This document shows positions 55,961 to 64,000 of a stretch of DNA of 64,000 nt, piece after piece. The notes below the pieces were generated by a model, which had not been told where the DNA came from, did not search any database, and worked only from the letters and a program-made list of their open reading frames with translations. Numbering within the stretch: the first letter of the stretch is position 1; each line of letters starts with the position of its first letter. The position numbers were made by a program, and so were the translations under genes. Source of the DNA: Saccharopolyspora gloriosae. GTDB taxonomy: Bacteria; Actinomycetota; Actinomycetes; Mycobacteriales; Pseudonocardiaceae. The DNA is taken from contig NZ_CP059557.1 of assembly GCF_022828475.1 (NCBI RefSeq), positions 1,984,001-2,048,000 of the forward strand. Reading direction: 5' to 3'.

Positions 55961-56407
55961 TCACGCGGCCGAGGCGATACCCTCGCCGCCGGGCGTGGAC
56001 GTCCCCGGCAGATACCAGCTGCCGGGGGCTTCCACGCCCACGTTGTTGTGCGGCCAAGACGGACTCGGTCGGGCGTGCGCAGGCACGCGGGGAATCTCGC
56101 CGGTCGGTCCGTCTGCACGGTGCCGACCCGGTGAGACCGAGGCCCACGGCCCCGCCACCGCCGCCGCACCCGAGTCCGCGAACTCCGGCAGCACAGGGAT
56201 TTCGGTCGTGCGCTCGGCAGGCTGCTCCGGCACGTAAGTGGCCGCCTGCTCGGCAATGCCCGACAGATACGCGCAGTCCAGGCAGATCACGTACCCGCCC
56301 TCACGTGGCGGGCAGACACCGGGGAACTCCGTCATCGCACCCGAACGCGGAGCACATTCGGCCCCCGCCCTGTGCCACTGCGAACCCCGCACCAACCGCA
56401 CCCACAC
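55961..56407 (-). CDS. Small cysteine-containing hypothetical protein
   Basis: A protein of about 148 residues if started at GTG 56407 (VWVRLVRGSQWHRAGAECAP), or 125 from ATG 56335. PGVCPPREGGYVICLDCAYL holds two metal-ligand-like cysteine groups. The C-terminal half is low-complexity. The longer form is preferred because Trp- and Cys-rich coding sequence continues upstream of the ATG. No family recognised. Confidence 0.5.
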   Translation of the reverse strand: MWVRLVRGSQWHRAGAECAPRSGAMTEFPGVCPPREGGYVICLDCAYLSGIAEQAATYVPEQPAERTTEIPVLPEFADSGAAAVAGPWASVSPGRHRADGPTGEIPRVPAHARPSPSWPHNNVGVEAPGSWYLPGTSTPGGEGIASAA

Positions 56408-56421
56408 AGGGCTGAGCGCAG

Positions 56422-56496
56422 CTACGCGAACATCGTCAACGCCGTCATCACCAGCGCCACGATGACCAAAACCAGCAAGATCACCACTGCCGACAT
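56422..56496 (-). CDS. 24-residue membrane peptide
   Basis: A short gene encoding MSAVVILLVLVIVALVMTAL and then TMFA, a single membrane helix. A GGGAG-type site lies about 12 nt upstream, further than ideal. It is adjacent to the cysteine-containing gene. Such peptides are easily missed or spurious; function unknown. Confidence 0.4.
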   Translation of the reverse strand: MSAVVILLVLVIVALVMTALTMFA

Positions 56497-56675
56497 TTCG
56501 CAATCTCTCCCTTCTCGCCGCCGTACACCGACGTGCGAAACCCGCTGATCTTGACCGGCGCCACCACCGGCTCCACGCCTTCTCCATTTCGATCTCCCTT
56601 CTTGCGGATCCCGTCGCACCGATACGGGCGGTCACCCTTCGCGCTCGCCATTGCTAGGCGCGGGCGTGGGGCAGG

Positions 56676-56951
56676 TCAGGAGTCCCAGACGACATCGCGC
56701 ACACCCAGCTGTCCCACCGCAGCGGTGCACTCAGCGCACCGCGCAGTGACCGACCGGGTCTTCGGCACGCGATCGTTCGGCGTCGGCAACGGCAACGTCA
56801 CCGCCGCACCGCACATCGCCTTCACCGCACTGTTCGCGGCGTGCGCAGACGGCGACACCGTGATCGCGTGCCGTGCCCAGTGGCGACGGGGGACGACCCA
56901 GTACGCCGAAACCTGATTCACCGAACGAGACAACTTGCACATGTGCACCAT
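56676..56951 (-). CDS. Small hypothetical protein
   Basis: A 91-residue basic protein with a C-terminal cysteine pair (SVTARCAECTAAVGQLGVRD) and an Ala-rich middle (SPSAHAANSAVKAMCGAAVT). AAGGA precedes ATG 56951. It ends the leftward run next to the divergent XRE gene. No family known. Confidence 0.5.
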   Translation of the reverse strand: MVHMCKLSRSVNQVSAYWVVPRRHWARHAITVSPSAHAANSAVKAMCGAAVTLPLPTPNDRVPKTRSVTARCAECTAAVGQLGVRDVVWDS

Positions 56952-57017
56952 CCGTATCCTTGCGTGAAAGCATCATGAAGTGAAACTCTCACCTCCGCAA
57001 CCCCGATTGAATGGAAC

Positions 57018-57971
57018 ATGCTTCACCTGAGCTTGGAGGGTCCTGGCGTGGAAGAATCAAGCCGTACGCTGTCGGTTGACGACGAGCTGGTTGAGACTGA
57101 GGAGTTCGCAGTGGAGCGTGTGAGCCCGACAGTGCGGTTGCGCAAGGTGGTGCGCCGCCTGTTGGCGTGGCGCGAGGCCGCAGGCATGAGGCAGGACGAC
57201 GTCGCCTCCGCGCTGCGCTGGTCCAAAGCGAAGATCTCTCGCTTTGAGAACGCGGACCAGATTCCAGGACCGGCCGACGTCCTAGCGCTCGCCGCGATCT
57301 ACGGCGTCAACGACGCTGAACGGGATCAGTACGTCGCGCTGTCGCTGCAAGCCCGTCAGCGTGGATGGTGGCAGAGCTACGGCGACAGCCTGGCGAACAA
57401 CTTCGGCGAGTACGTCGGCCTGGAAGCGGAAGCCAAGCACGTCCGGGAGTTCGCCATCGACCTGATTCCTGGCCTACTTCAGACCGAGGCGTACGCCGGT
57501 GCCCTCGTCGAAGCGTGGGTGCCGCAGGTGGAAGAATCGGTCGCGCGGGATCGAGCCAACCTTCGCCGCGAGCGTCAGAAGAACCTGATCGGCGACGATC
57601 CTGTGTCCGTGTCAGCTGTGATTGGTGAAGCTGCGCTGCGGCAGTTCGTGGGCGGAGCTCAAGTCATGCGGGAACAGCTCGACCACCTCGCGGAGGTGTC
57701 CAAACTGTCTAACGTTGACATTCAGGTTCTGCCGTTTGCTGCTGGCGGCGTGCCAGCAATGGGTTCGCCGTTCATCATCCTGAGCTTCGCCGAGCCGGAT
57801 GATCCCGACGTGGCGTTCTCGGAACATCTGACCGGGTGCGTCTATGTGGAGGACGTGGACGAGCTCGCGTCGTATAACCTGAACTTTGGCGCTCTACAGG
57901 ACAAGGCGCTGGCCCCGGAGGCGTCGATTGAGTTCATCACGTCGCTCGCTGGGGACCTGCGAGCACGATAG
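57018..57971 (+). CDS. XRE regulator with DUF5753 domain (Scr1-type)
   Basis: A 317-residue regulator. The XRE helix-turn-helix is at residues about 40-95 (LLAWREAAGMRQDDVASALR then WSKAKISRFENADQIPG), followed by a DUF5753 domain (PGLLQTEAYAGALVEAWVPQ; ALRQFVGGAQVMREQLDHLA). This pair of domains defines the Scr1/BldA-context regulators that neutralise a DUF397 partner. The true start may be GTG 57048 or later. It is 9 bp upstream of the DUF397 gene. Confidence 0.92.
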   Translation: MLHLSLEGPGVEESSRTLSVDDELVETEEFAVERVSPTVRLRKVVRRLLAWREAAGMRQDDVASALRWSKAKISRFENADQIPGPADVLALAAIYGVNDAERDQYVALSLQARQRGWWQSYGDSLANNFGEYVGLEAEAKHVREFAIDLIPGLLQTEAYAGALVEAWVPQVEESVARDRANLRRERQKNLIGDDPVSVSAVIGEAALRQFVGGAQVMREQLDHLAEVSKLSNVDIQVLPFAAGGVPAMGSPFIILSFAEPDDPDVAFSEHLTGCVYVEDVDELASYNLNFGALQDKALAPEASIEFITSLAGDLRAR

Positions 57972-57980
57972 GGAGCGAGC

Positions 57981-58190
57981 ATGAACGCCCCAGACTTCAG
58001 CCAGGCGACCTGGCGCAAGAGCACCCGCAGCAACGGCGGCGGAGGAGCGTGCGTCGAGGTCGCGACGATTCCGGCGATCACGGGTGTCCGTGACAGCAAG
58101 CTCGGCGAGACAAGTCCCGTCCTGCCCTTCGCCACTGCGGAGTGGTCAACGTTCCTGCGGGCCGTCAAGAACGGCACGTTCGACCGTTGA
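57981..58190 (+). CDS. DUF397 protein (Scr1-type partner)
   Basis: A 69-residue DUF397 protein: ATWRKSTRSNGGGGACVEVA and GVRDSKLGETSPVLPFATAE, then WSTFLRAVKNGTFDR. It is encoded just after the XRE-DUF5753 gene with a 9-bp gap. In streptomycetes such pairs act as regulator and antagonist in development or like a toxin-antitoxin unit; the role here is inferred. A strong terminator follows. Confidence 0.92.
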   Translation: MNAPDFSQATWRKSTRSNGGGGACVEVATIPAITGVRDSKLGETSPVLPFATAEWSTFLRAVKNGTFDR

Positions 58191-58213
58191 CCCCAAGCCA
58201 CTGCGGCAACACC

Positions 58214-58251
58214 AAGGCCCACCCGGAGGCAATCACCGGGTGGGCCTTTTT
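58214..58251 (+). terminator. Rho-independent terminator after the DUF397 gene
   Basis: A 13-bp perfect stem, AAGGCCCACCCGG (58214-58226) with CCGGGTGGGCCTT (58236-58248), a 9-nt loop and a T5 run at 58247-58251. It lies 23 bp after the DUF397 stop and ends the pair. Confidence 0.9.
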
Positions 58252-58501
58252 GTGGCCGAAGGGAGCCGCTGGCCACCCTGGGGCTGGATCACCTTGTTGT
58301 ACACCAGCCCTGGCTGAAGGGCGGTTCTCGGGAGGGAACCGAAGGGACGACGAAGACCGCGTCGACGTGCCGCGCACGACTGATGCCGCGATGCAGCGCG
58401 CGCCAAATTGCGTGCTGGGAGGCAAGGTGTGGGAGGAAATTGGGAGGCGCTAAGTGCATCGAACTGCGCTCAACGGGGGTGGGCGTTTCTGAGCTGCACC
58501 G

Positions 58502-58538
58502 CCCTGACCTGCGCCGCTTGTGTCTACGCAGGTCAGGG
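58502..58538. repeat. 12-bp hairpin beside the tRNA fragment
   Basis: CCCTGACCTGCG (58502-58513) and CGCAGGTCAGGG (58527-58538), perfect arms with a 13-nt loop, 20 bp before the tRNA-derived sequence. Such dyads flank attP sites and may bind the integrase or an excisionase. Confidence 0.6.
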
Positions 58539-58558
58539 TGACACCGACCGCTACCTTT

Positions 58559-58604
58559 TTGACACCGGTAGAGGTCACTGGTTCGATCCCAGTATCGCGC
58601 ACCA
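58559..58604 (+). other. tRNA-Val(GAC) 3' fragment, probable att site
   Basis: The sequence from the anticodon loop (TTGACAC) through the variable loop, a full T arm (ACTGG-TTCGATC-CCAGT), acceptor strand ATCGCGC, discriminator A and encoded CCA matches the 3' half of an actinobacterial valine tRNA. No D arm or 5' acceptor strand precedes it, so it is not a functional tRNA. Tyrosine integrases use tRNA 3' ends as attB, and an int gene lies 230 bp to the right. This is an attachment-site copy. Confidence 0.75.
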
Positions 58605-58836
58605 ATAGTTTCAGCAGGTCAGAACCCCTGTCGGTGATCTTCATCGGTGGGGTTTTGTCGTGTCCGGTTGTGTGGTGACCGTGGTTTGACCGCGAGGAGC
58701 GCGGCCTTTGCGGTGTTGCCGGTTCGTTTCCTTGCATGGCTGATGCGTGGCGGCAGTGCGGTGGTCTGTGGTTTTGAGCTGTGTTTGGGCGAGTGTGCGC
58801 GGCGATGGCGGCGCGTTGGGCGTGCTGGGGTGACCG

Positions 58837-60168
58837 CTAGTTGGCTGGGTGCCGTGCCGCGGGTGCAGTGTCTTGGCTTGGTGCGTTGCGGATGCGGTGG
58901 AGTGCGTTGAGTGCGGTGTTGTGTGCGTCGGGGAGGGTGTGGAGGTAGCGCTCGGTGGCGCGGAGGCTGGTGTGGCCGAGTCGTTCGCGGACGGTTTCGA
59001 GGTCGGCTCCGCCGGCGAGCATCCAGGAGGCGTTGGTGTGGCGGAGGTCGTGGATGCGGACGCGGTGGGTGAGTCCGGAGTCGTGTAGTGCTGGGGACCA
59101 GATCGTTTTGCGGAACCAGTTGCGGGACAGGTGCCGGTTGGCGGGGGAGTGCCGTTGGTGGGCGGGTCGGTCGTGGCCGAGTGCGCGGCGGTGGCGCCGG
59201 TAGGCGGCGAGGGCGGCGCGGCAGTGCTCGCATCGGCATCCGGCGCTGTAGCGGCTGGCGGTGCCGTGTCCTTCGGGCGCTGCACCGCCTGTGGATGGGT
59301 TGGTGTCGTCTCGCGGGGGCGCCGCCGGGAAGCCGAACACGAGGTCGTCGGACGCCAGGCGGTATTCGGTGAGGTGATCGAGCAGTGCGCGGGTGAGCTC
59401 GGTGGTGAGGTGGAGCTGCCGGTACTCGGTGTTCTTGGGGTATTGCTTGATGCGGAAGCGTTGGCCGTCTGGGTCGGGGTGGTGGAGTTCGACGACGGCG
59501 CGGCTGATGGTCAGGACCCGGGTGGCGGAGTGGAGGTCGTGGACGCGTAGTTCGGCGAGTTCTCCCCATCGGACGCCGGTTTCGAGAGCGACGTCGGCGA
59601 GCAGTTGCCAGCGTGGCGCGGCGAGTGCCGTGTGGAGGGCGTCGTATTCGGTCGGGGTGAGGATGCACAGGGGGCGTTTGGGGACGGCGGGTGTGGTGAC
59701 GCCGGTGCAGGGGTGGAAGTGGATGATCCGGTCGTTGAAGGCGGTGGTGAAGATCGCTGAGAGCACGGTCTTGCAGCGGGCGAGGGTGTGCGGTGTGGCG
59801 CCGGTGTCGGCGAGGTGGCACAAGTAGTCGCGGACATGGGCGGGCAGGATCTCGTTCATCCGCATCGTGGCGAACCCTGCCAGTAAATATTTGGTGAGGA
59901 CGTGTTCGTACCCTTGGCGGGTGTTGAGCTCGATGGTGTGGTGGGGCAGCCAGGATTCGGTGACATAGCGGCCGAAGCGTTGGCGGCCGCTGGTCAGGTC
60001 GACGAACCGGCCTTCAGCGATCTTGGCTTCGGCACGCCGCCACGCGCGGTGGGCGTCACGTTTACGCCCGAAGGTTCCCGCAGATCGAGCACGACCACGC
60101 AGATCCCAGTAGTAAGCGGTATAGCGGGGAAGGCCCTGCCGGTTGATGCGCCGCTTCGAAAATCCCAT
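58837..60168 (-). CDS. Tyrosine recombinase (integrase) with inserted zinc-like motif
   Basis: A 443-residue phage-type integrase. The N-terminal AP2-like and SAM-like domains (about 1-150) lead to the catalytic domain: Arg200 in ETGVRWGELAE, candidate Lys in RIKQYPKNTEYRQ, His373 and Arg376 in RIHDLRHTNASWM, His399 in RLGHTSLRATERYLHT, and Tyr408. Between them, residues about 300-340 carry an insertion with SRYSAGCRCEHCRAALAAYR, a CxC..C motif found in other actinobacterial proteins. It should act at the tRNA-Val-like site to its left. Confidence 0.92.
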   Translation of the reverse strand: MGFSKRRINRQGLPRYTAYYWDLRGRARSAGTFGRKRDAHRAWRRAEAKIAEGRFVDLTSGRQRFGRYVTESWLPHHTIELNTRQGYEHVLTKYLLAGFATMRMNEILPAHVRDYLCHLADTGATPHTLARCKTVLSAIFTTAFNDRIIHFHPCTGVTTPAVPKRPLCILTPTEYDALHTALAAPRWQLLADVALETGVRWGELAELRVHDLHSATRVLTISRAVVELHHPDPDGQRFRIKQYPKNTEYRQLHLTTELTRALLDHLTEYRLASDDLVFGFPAAPPRDDTNPSTGGAAPEGHGTASRYSAGCRCEHCRAALAAYRRHRRALGHDRPAHQRHSPANRHLSRNWFRKTIWSPALHDSGLTHRVRIHDLRHTNASWMLAGGADLETVRERLGHTSLRATERYLHTLPDAHNTALNALHRIRNAPSQDTAPAARHPAN

Positions 60169-60292
60169 CCGTACTCCTCAGCGTCCGGGTTACCTGTCCC
60201 TGAAGACATCGGCAACCTCCGCGGAGGACCGCATGGGAGGAGCTTTGCTCGGGTTCGCCCTGACCGGTGGAGACGCCGAGGGGGGTAACAGG

Positions 60293-60313
60293 GTGCATAC
60301 GGGCGTTATGCAC
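60293..60313. promoter_or_regulatory. Perfect palindrome upstream of int
   Basis: GTGCATA (60293-60299) and TATGCAC (60307-60313) are perfect 7-bp arms with a 7-nt spacer, 125 bp upstream of the integrase start and beyond the hsdR stop. It is a possible operator or arm-type recombination site. Confidence 0.4.
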
Positions 60314-60430
60314 AGCGCGCAGCGGCGGCGATCTCACCGGTCTCGAGTCCGGGCAGTTTTCCTTCTATCTCACCCCATTGTGAAGTGCTCGGCGCCGCCA
60401 AGTTCGTCGTGGATCAATAGCCGGGCTGCC

Positions 60431-63400
60431 TCACTCGTCGGCCTGCTGGTCCACCGCGGCCTCGTAGAAGGCGTCTGCGAGGGCCACGATGACGGCGCTG
60501 ATGCCAGGTCCGTCGCTGAAGAAATAGTCGGCCATGGTGTTGTGAGCTTCCTGGTTTTCGACGACGGTCTCGGTGACCGCCGCCTGGAAGTCCTGTGATT
60601 CCATGAACTGCTTCTTCGAGTTCACCTTGGTCTGGTTGATCAGCTCTGGGCGTGCGAGGAGTTGCTGCACCAGACCCTGTACGAATTCCCGGATCTGGGA
60701 CTGGGAGAACGACTCAGCGCCGAAGAGGTCGTTCATGGTGTTGATGACGACTTGGAGTGCGACGTACTTCGGTTCTTTCCGGGTTCCTGTACCTGCGGCG
60801 CTGATGCCCTTGAGCTCGCCGTCACCGGTCAGCGAGATGTCGACCGCGGTGGCCTTGTTGTGCTTGACCCCCACCAGGACTACGTCGGAGAGGTCGACCT
60901 CCGCAGCCCAGGAGGAGTCGGCGATGACTTTCTCCAGGAGTCGAAGGAAGATCGACAACATCTCCATGTGCGGGTCGCCGTAGTCGACGATCTGGCTCAT
61001 GAAGTCGTAGAGCCGGACGAGGGTGGAGACGTCCTTGCGGAACAGATCGAGAGTGTTGAGGGTGACCTTGTCCTCGGCCTCCATCGCAGCGGCGTAGCGT
61101 CGGGCGAACTCGTTCTTGGCCGGGCTGATCGCAGCCGAGAGCACGCTGTTTCCCTTGCGTTCCACCCAAAGCCGGGCAACCTCGCGGACTTGCTCGGGCG
61201 TGTAGATCCCGGCCTGGTCGAGTTTGGTGGCGAGGTGGAAGACGACGTACGGGTCGGTCTCGGTCTCCAACGAGGCGTTGGTGAAGTACGGCTCGAACGC
61301 GGCCCGGATGTCCTCGGGCTTGTTCACGAAGTCGATGACGAACGTCTTGCGCTTCTGTTCCCCGCCTGCGGTGCGGTGGGTGCGGTTGAGCCGCGAGAGC
61401 GTCTGCACGGCAGTGATCCCGGAGAGCTTCTTGTCGACGTACATCGCCGAGAGCAGGGGTTGGTCAAAGCCTGTCTGGTATTTGTCGGCGACCAACATGA
61501 TCTTGTACGTCGAGCCTTTGAACGCGGCGGCCAAGTCTGAGCCGGCGCCGGGGTTGAGGTTGGCTTCGGTGAACTCGTCGTCCTTGCTCGGCTGCGGACC
61601 CCAGTCGGTGACCCATTCCTCGTCGTCGGTCATCGTCACCGCGCCGGAAAATGCGACCAGGGTGCGGTAGTGGTACGAGACGTCGTCCGCGGCCCGCTTG
61701 GCGATGTAGGCGTCGATCGCCTTCTTGTACTTCACCGCGGCCTTGCGCGAGTCGGTCACGACCATCGCCTTCGCCCTGCCTTCCAACAGGTGGGCGACGT
61801 TGGCGTGGAAGTGCTCGACGATGATCCGCACCTTCTGGCTGATGTTGGTCGGGTGCAGCTTCACCCACCGCATTAGCCCCTTGCGTGCGGCGGACTCCTC
61901 CACTTCCTCGTCGCCATCGCCGCTCTCAGCTTGACCTGCGATCTTCAGTGCGGTGTCGTAGGTCTGATAGCCCCTGAGCACGTCGAGGATGTAGCCCTCT
62001 TCGATCGCCTGCCGCATCGAGTAGAGGTGGAACTCGACCGGTTTTCCATCCAGGCCTTTGCGGCCGAAGAGTTCCAGGGTCTTGTTCTTCGGCGTCGCGG
62101 TGAACGCGAAGTAGGAGATGTTCGGCGAGTCCGCCCGCTCGGTCATCTCCGAGGCCAGGATCGTCTCGACGTCGACCGTACCGCCCTGCTCGATCTCCTC
62201 AGCCTCTTGTGCGGTCAGCACGGCCTTGAGCTTGGAGGCGATCTGGCCGGACTGCGAGGAGTGTGCCTCGTCCGCGATCACCGCGAACCGTTTGCCCTTC
62301 AGGCCCTTGTTTGCTCGGATCTCGTCGAGCGCGAACGGGAAGGTCTGCACCGTTACCGCGATGATCAGCTCACCGTTTTTCAGCGTGGTCGCCAACAGCC
62401 CAGACTTCGACTTCACCCCTGCTTTGCGTACGTCCTCGGGGCTGATCGTGGTCACGATCTTCCCCGATCCGTCGATCTGCCGGATCGCTTCCTGGAGCTG
62501 CCCGTCGAGCACCGTGCGGTCCACGACCACGATCACCGAGTCGAAGACCTTTTTGTCGTCTACGTGCAGCCGCGCGAGCCGGTGCGCGGTCCAGGCGATG
62601 GTGTTGGTCTTGCCCGACCCTGCTGAGTGCTCGATCAGGTAGCGATGCCCCACTCCTTCCTCGCGCACCGCGGCCACGATGTTCGTCACGGCCTCCCACT
62701 GGTGGAACCGTGGGAAGAGCAGCTGTGTACGTCGTACCGAGGTACCGGTGGTGACGTCCCACTCCTCCTTGGTCTCCACGATCATCAGCCGACCGATGAT
62801 GTTGAGCCAGGCATTCTTCTCCCAGACCCGTTCCCACAGGTACGCCGTCGCCGACCGCCCATCGTCGGCGGGTGGGTTCCCCGCGCCACTGTCGTGGCCC
62901 ATGTTGAACGGCAAAAAATGCGTCTTCTCGCCTTCCAGCTTGGTGGTCATCGCGGCCAAGTCGTTGGAAACCGCGAAGTGCACCAGCGCCCGGTGCCCGA
63001 ACGACAGCAACGGCTCCGGCCGCCCATTGGTCAGCGGGCTCCGGTCCTTACGGTACTGGTTGATCGCCTCATCGACGGACTGGGTGAATTCGGTCTTCAA
63101 CTCGACGGTGGCGACCGGGAGCCCGTTGACGAAGAACACCAAGTCGATGCTGCGCCGGTCAGCGGTGGAAAAATGCACCTGCCGCATCACCCGCACCCGC
63201 ATCGCCGCGTACTGCTCATTGGTGGTCGCGTTCAGGCTCGTCTCGGGCCGGAATTGCGCCATCTTTAACCGGCCACCGCCGATATACTGCACCCCGTTAC
63301 GCAGGATGTTCAACATCCCGCCGCCATGTTCGAGAGGCTTGTCGAGTGCTGTGGTCAGCACGTCGAGGAACTTCGCCTCCGACCCCGCCGCCCGCAGAGC

Positions 63401-63571
63401 TTTCTCGTGAGCCGCTCGCTGGGTTTCCTGCAACCAAGAGAACAGGTCCTGGGGGAAAAGCGCCCGCTCCCGGTCGTACCCAGCGTCATCGGCTGAGTAG
63501 TGCCACCCGTGGGCCCTCAGGTGTTCGCAGATCTCGGACTCGAAGACAACCTCGTTGTGATCCGCCATCAC
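60431..63571 (-). CDS. hsdR: Type I restriction endonuclease subunit R
   Basis: A 1046-residue HsdR motor subunit. The N-terminal nuclease domain has ATVELKTEFTQSVDEAINQY (E-x-K); the helicase motifs are IEHSAGSGKTNTIAWTAHRL (Walker A, about residue 325), VIADEAHSSQSG (DEAH box) and FAFTATPKNKTLELFG. Later motifs include VADKYQTGFDQPLLSAMYVD and LSRLNRTHR. Length is typical. It acts with HsdM and HsdS to cut unmethylated DNA far from the recognition site. It overlaps the hsdS stop by 4 bp. hsdM should lie beyond the window. Confidence 0.95.
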   Translation of the reverse strand: MMADHNEVVFESEICEHLRAHGWHYSADDAGYDRERALFPQDLFSWLQETQRAAHEKALRAAGSEAKFLDVLTTALDKPLEHGGGMLNILRNGVQYIGGGRLKMAQFRPETSLNATTNEQYAAMRVRVMRQVHFSTADRRSIDLVFFVNGLPVATVELKTEFTQSVDEAINQYRKDRSPLTNGRPEPLLSFGHRALVHFAVSNDLAAMTTKLEGEKTHFLPFNMGHDSGAGNPPADDGRSATAYLWERVWEKNAWLNIIGRLMIVETKEEWDVTTGTSVRRTQLLFPRFHQWEAVTNIVAAVREEGVGHRYLIEHSAGSGKTNTIAWTAHRLARLHVDDKKVFDSVIVVVDRTVLDGQLQEAIRQIDGSGKIVTTISPEDVRKAGVKSKSGLLATTLKNGELIIAVTVQTFPFALDEIRANKGLKGKRFAVIADEAHSSQSGQIASKLKAVLTAQEAEEIEQGGTVDVETILASEMTERADSPNISYFAFTATPKNKTLELFGRKGLDGKPVEFHLYSMRQAIEEGYILDVLRGYQTYDTALKIAGQAESGDGDEEVEESAARKGLMRWVKLHPTNISQKVRIIVEHFHANVAHLLEGRAKAMVVTDSRKAAVKYKKAIDAYIAKRAADDVSYHYRTLVAFSGAVTMTDDEEWVTDWGPQPSKDDEFTEANLNPGAGSDLAAAFKGSTYKIMLVADKYQTGFDQPLLSAMYVDKKLSGITAVQTLSRLNRTHRTAGGEQKRKTFVIDFVNKPEDIRAAFEPYFTNASLETETDPYVVFHLATKLDQAGIYTPEQVREVARLWVERKGNSVLSAAISPAKNEFARRYAAAMEAEDKVTLNTLDLFRKDVSTLVRLYDFMSQIVDYGDPHMEMLSIFLRLLEKVIADSSWAAEVDLSDVVLVGVKHNKATAVDISLTGDGELKGISAAGTGTRKEPKYVALQVVINTMNDLFGAESFSQSQIREFVQGLVQQLLARPELINQTKVNSKKQFMESQDFQAAVTETVVENQEAHNTMADYFFSDGPGISAVIVALADAFYEAAVDQQADE

Positions 63572-64000
63572 GCCATCTCCCGCACATCGATCTGCCCCGT
63601 CACCGCCGCAGTGATCAATGCTGCACGCCGCTCCTTTGACAGCTCGATGAAACCCTCAGACTCGTCGATAAGAGCGTCGATCTTGGCCAACCGGCTAGCG
63701 AGATCAGAGGCCGCGTTGGGACGAGTAGGCAGATTGATGTTGAACCGCGCGAGATCCTTCATACCGAGCGTTGGCTGGATGCTGTCGCCGCTCGTCGCCA
63801 ACTCAGCCTGATGCAGGAAGTGATTCGACCCGAGCCAGGCGCACAAAAGAGGAGCCACAGCCGGGTCTTCGCAACGAAGTACCGCTACTGCCCGCGCCAC
63901 GTTCGCGCCTGCGAGCCATTGAGGTGCGAGCGCCGCCTGCCCCATTTTTCCGACAACGCCGAGCAACACTTCACCGCCGACGATCTTTGTACGGGAGTAC
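63568..64000 (-). CDS. hsdS: Type I restriction specificity subunit (partial)
   Basis: The C-terminal about 143 residues of HsdS, open through the window edge (the frame continues upstream as IVGGEVLLGVVGKMGQAA). It contains a partial target-recognition domain and the conserved long helix RLAKIDALIDESEGFIELSK then ERRAALITAAVTGQID. Its N-terminus and the first recognition domain lie beyond 64000. The stop overlaps the hsdR start by 4 bp, so the two are co-translated. It sets the recognition sequence, which cannot be read from the sequence. Confidence 0.9.
   Translation of the reverse strand, partial: YSRTKIVGGEVLLGVVGKMGQAALAPQWLAGANVARAVAVLRCEDPAVAPLLCAWLGSNHFLHQAELATSGDSIQPTLGMKDLARFNINLPTRPNAASDLASRLAKIDALIDESEGFIELSKERRAALITAAVTGQIDVREMA

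Noticed and set aside
58559-58604. Functional tRNA gene
   Set aside because: The D arm and 5' acceptor strand are missing, and the upstream sequence does not pair with the acceptor ATCGCGC.
58450-58737. Leftward reading frame with RDTGIEPVTS
   Set aside because: It is the antisense of the tRNA-Val fragment and the hairpin. This peptide is a known artefact of reading across tRNA 3' ends.

Overview
The window is high-GC actinobacterial DNA. Gene content (an Scr1-type XRE regulator with a DUF397 partner, BTAD and NB-ARC regulators, GH128 and MHS-family proteins) fits a member of the Pseudonocardiales, but no marker gene fixes the genus.

Three blocks are visible. (1) About 1-9.2 kb looks like ordinary chromosome: a secreted GH128-type glycosidase, an MHS transporter, a tandem ribbon-helix-helix-like protein, an N-carbamoylsarcosine-amidase-like hydrolase, a 1285-residue fused HyuA-HyuB hydantoinase and an IclR regulator. 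Together they suggest uptake and ATP-dependent breakdown of a (methyl)hydantoin, creatinine-like compound. (2) About 9.3-58.6 kb is a large integrative conjugative element, or several nested ones. It has decayed flank sequence, a large serine recombinase, a methyltransferase group, a type IV secretion module (16.2-28.4 kb: TrbC-like pilin, VirB6-like, PrgI-like, VirB4, VirD4, replication-relaxation protein, transglycosylase/M23 hydrolase), small acidic proteins, a GIY-YIG nuclease, a complete Tad/Flp pilus operon read leftwards (44.3-32.4 kb) that includes a GGDEF enzyme and ends in a LysM-BTAD regulator, an XRE-NB-ARC-TPR regulator, an element-borne DNA polymerase III alpha subunit with two small cysteine-rich partners, and a tight cassette of Nudix, HAD and HTH genes. 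It closes with the Scr1-type/DUF397 pair, a strong terminator and a tRNA-Val 3' fragment that looks like an attachment site. (3) 58.8-64 kb holds a tyrosine recombinase and a type I restriction locus (hsdR, partial hsdS), probably a second island joined at the same tRNA-derived site.

Four genes of block 2 (a methyltransferase, the GP88-like gene, the LysM-BTAD regulator and dnaE) are each broken by one apparently missing base, three of them clearly at a G/C run. A common cause, sequencing error in homopolymers, is at least as likely as decay, so these genes may be intact in the organism.

Working model: the T4SS moves the element, the Tad pilus may help cell-cell contact, the NB-ARC and BTAD proteins control these operons, and the accessory DnaE may support element replication. 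The Nudix/HAD/HTH cassette (51.0-55.4 kb) has no function I can name and is the best candidate for an undescribed system.
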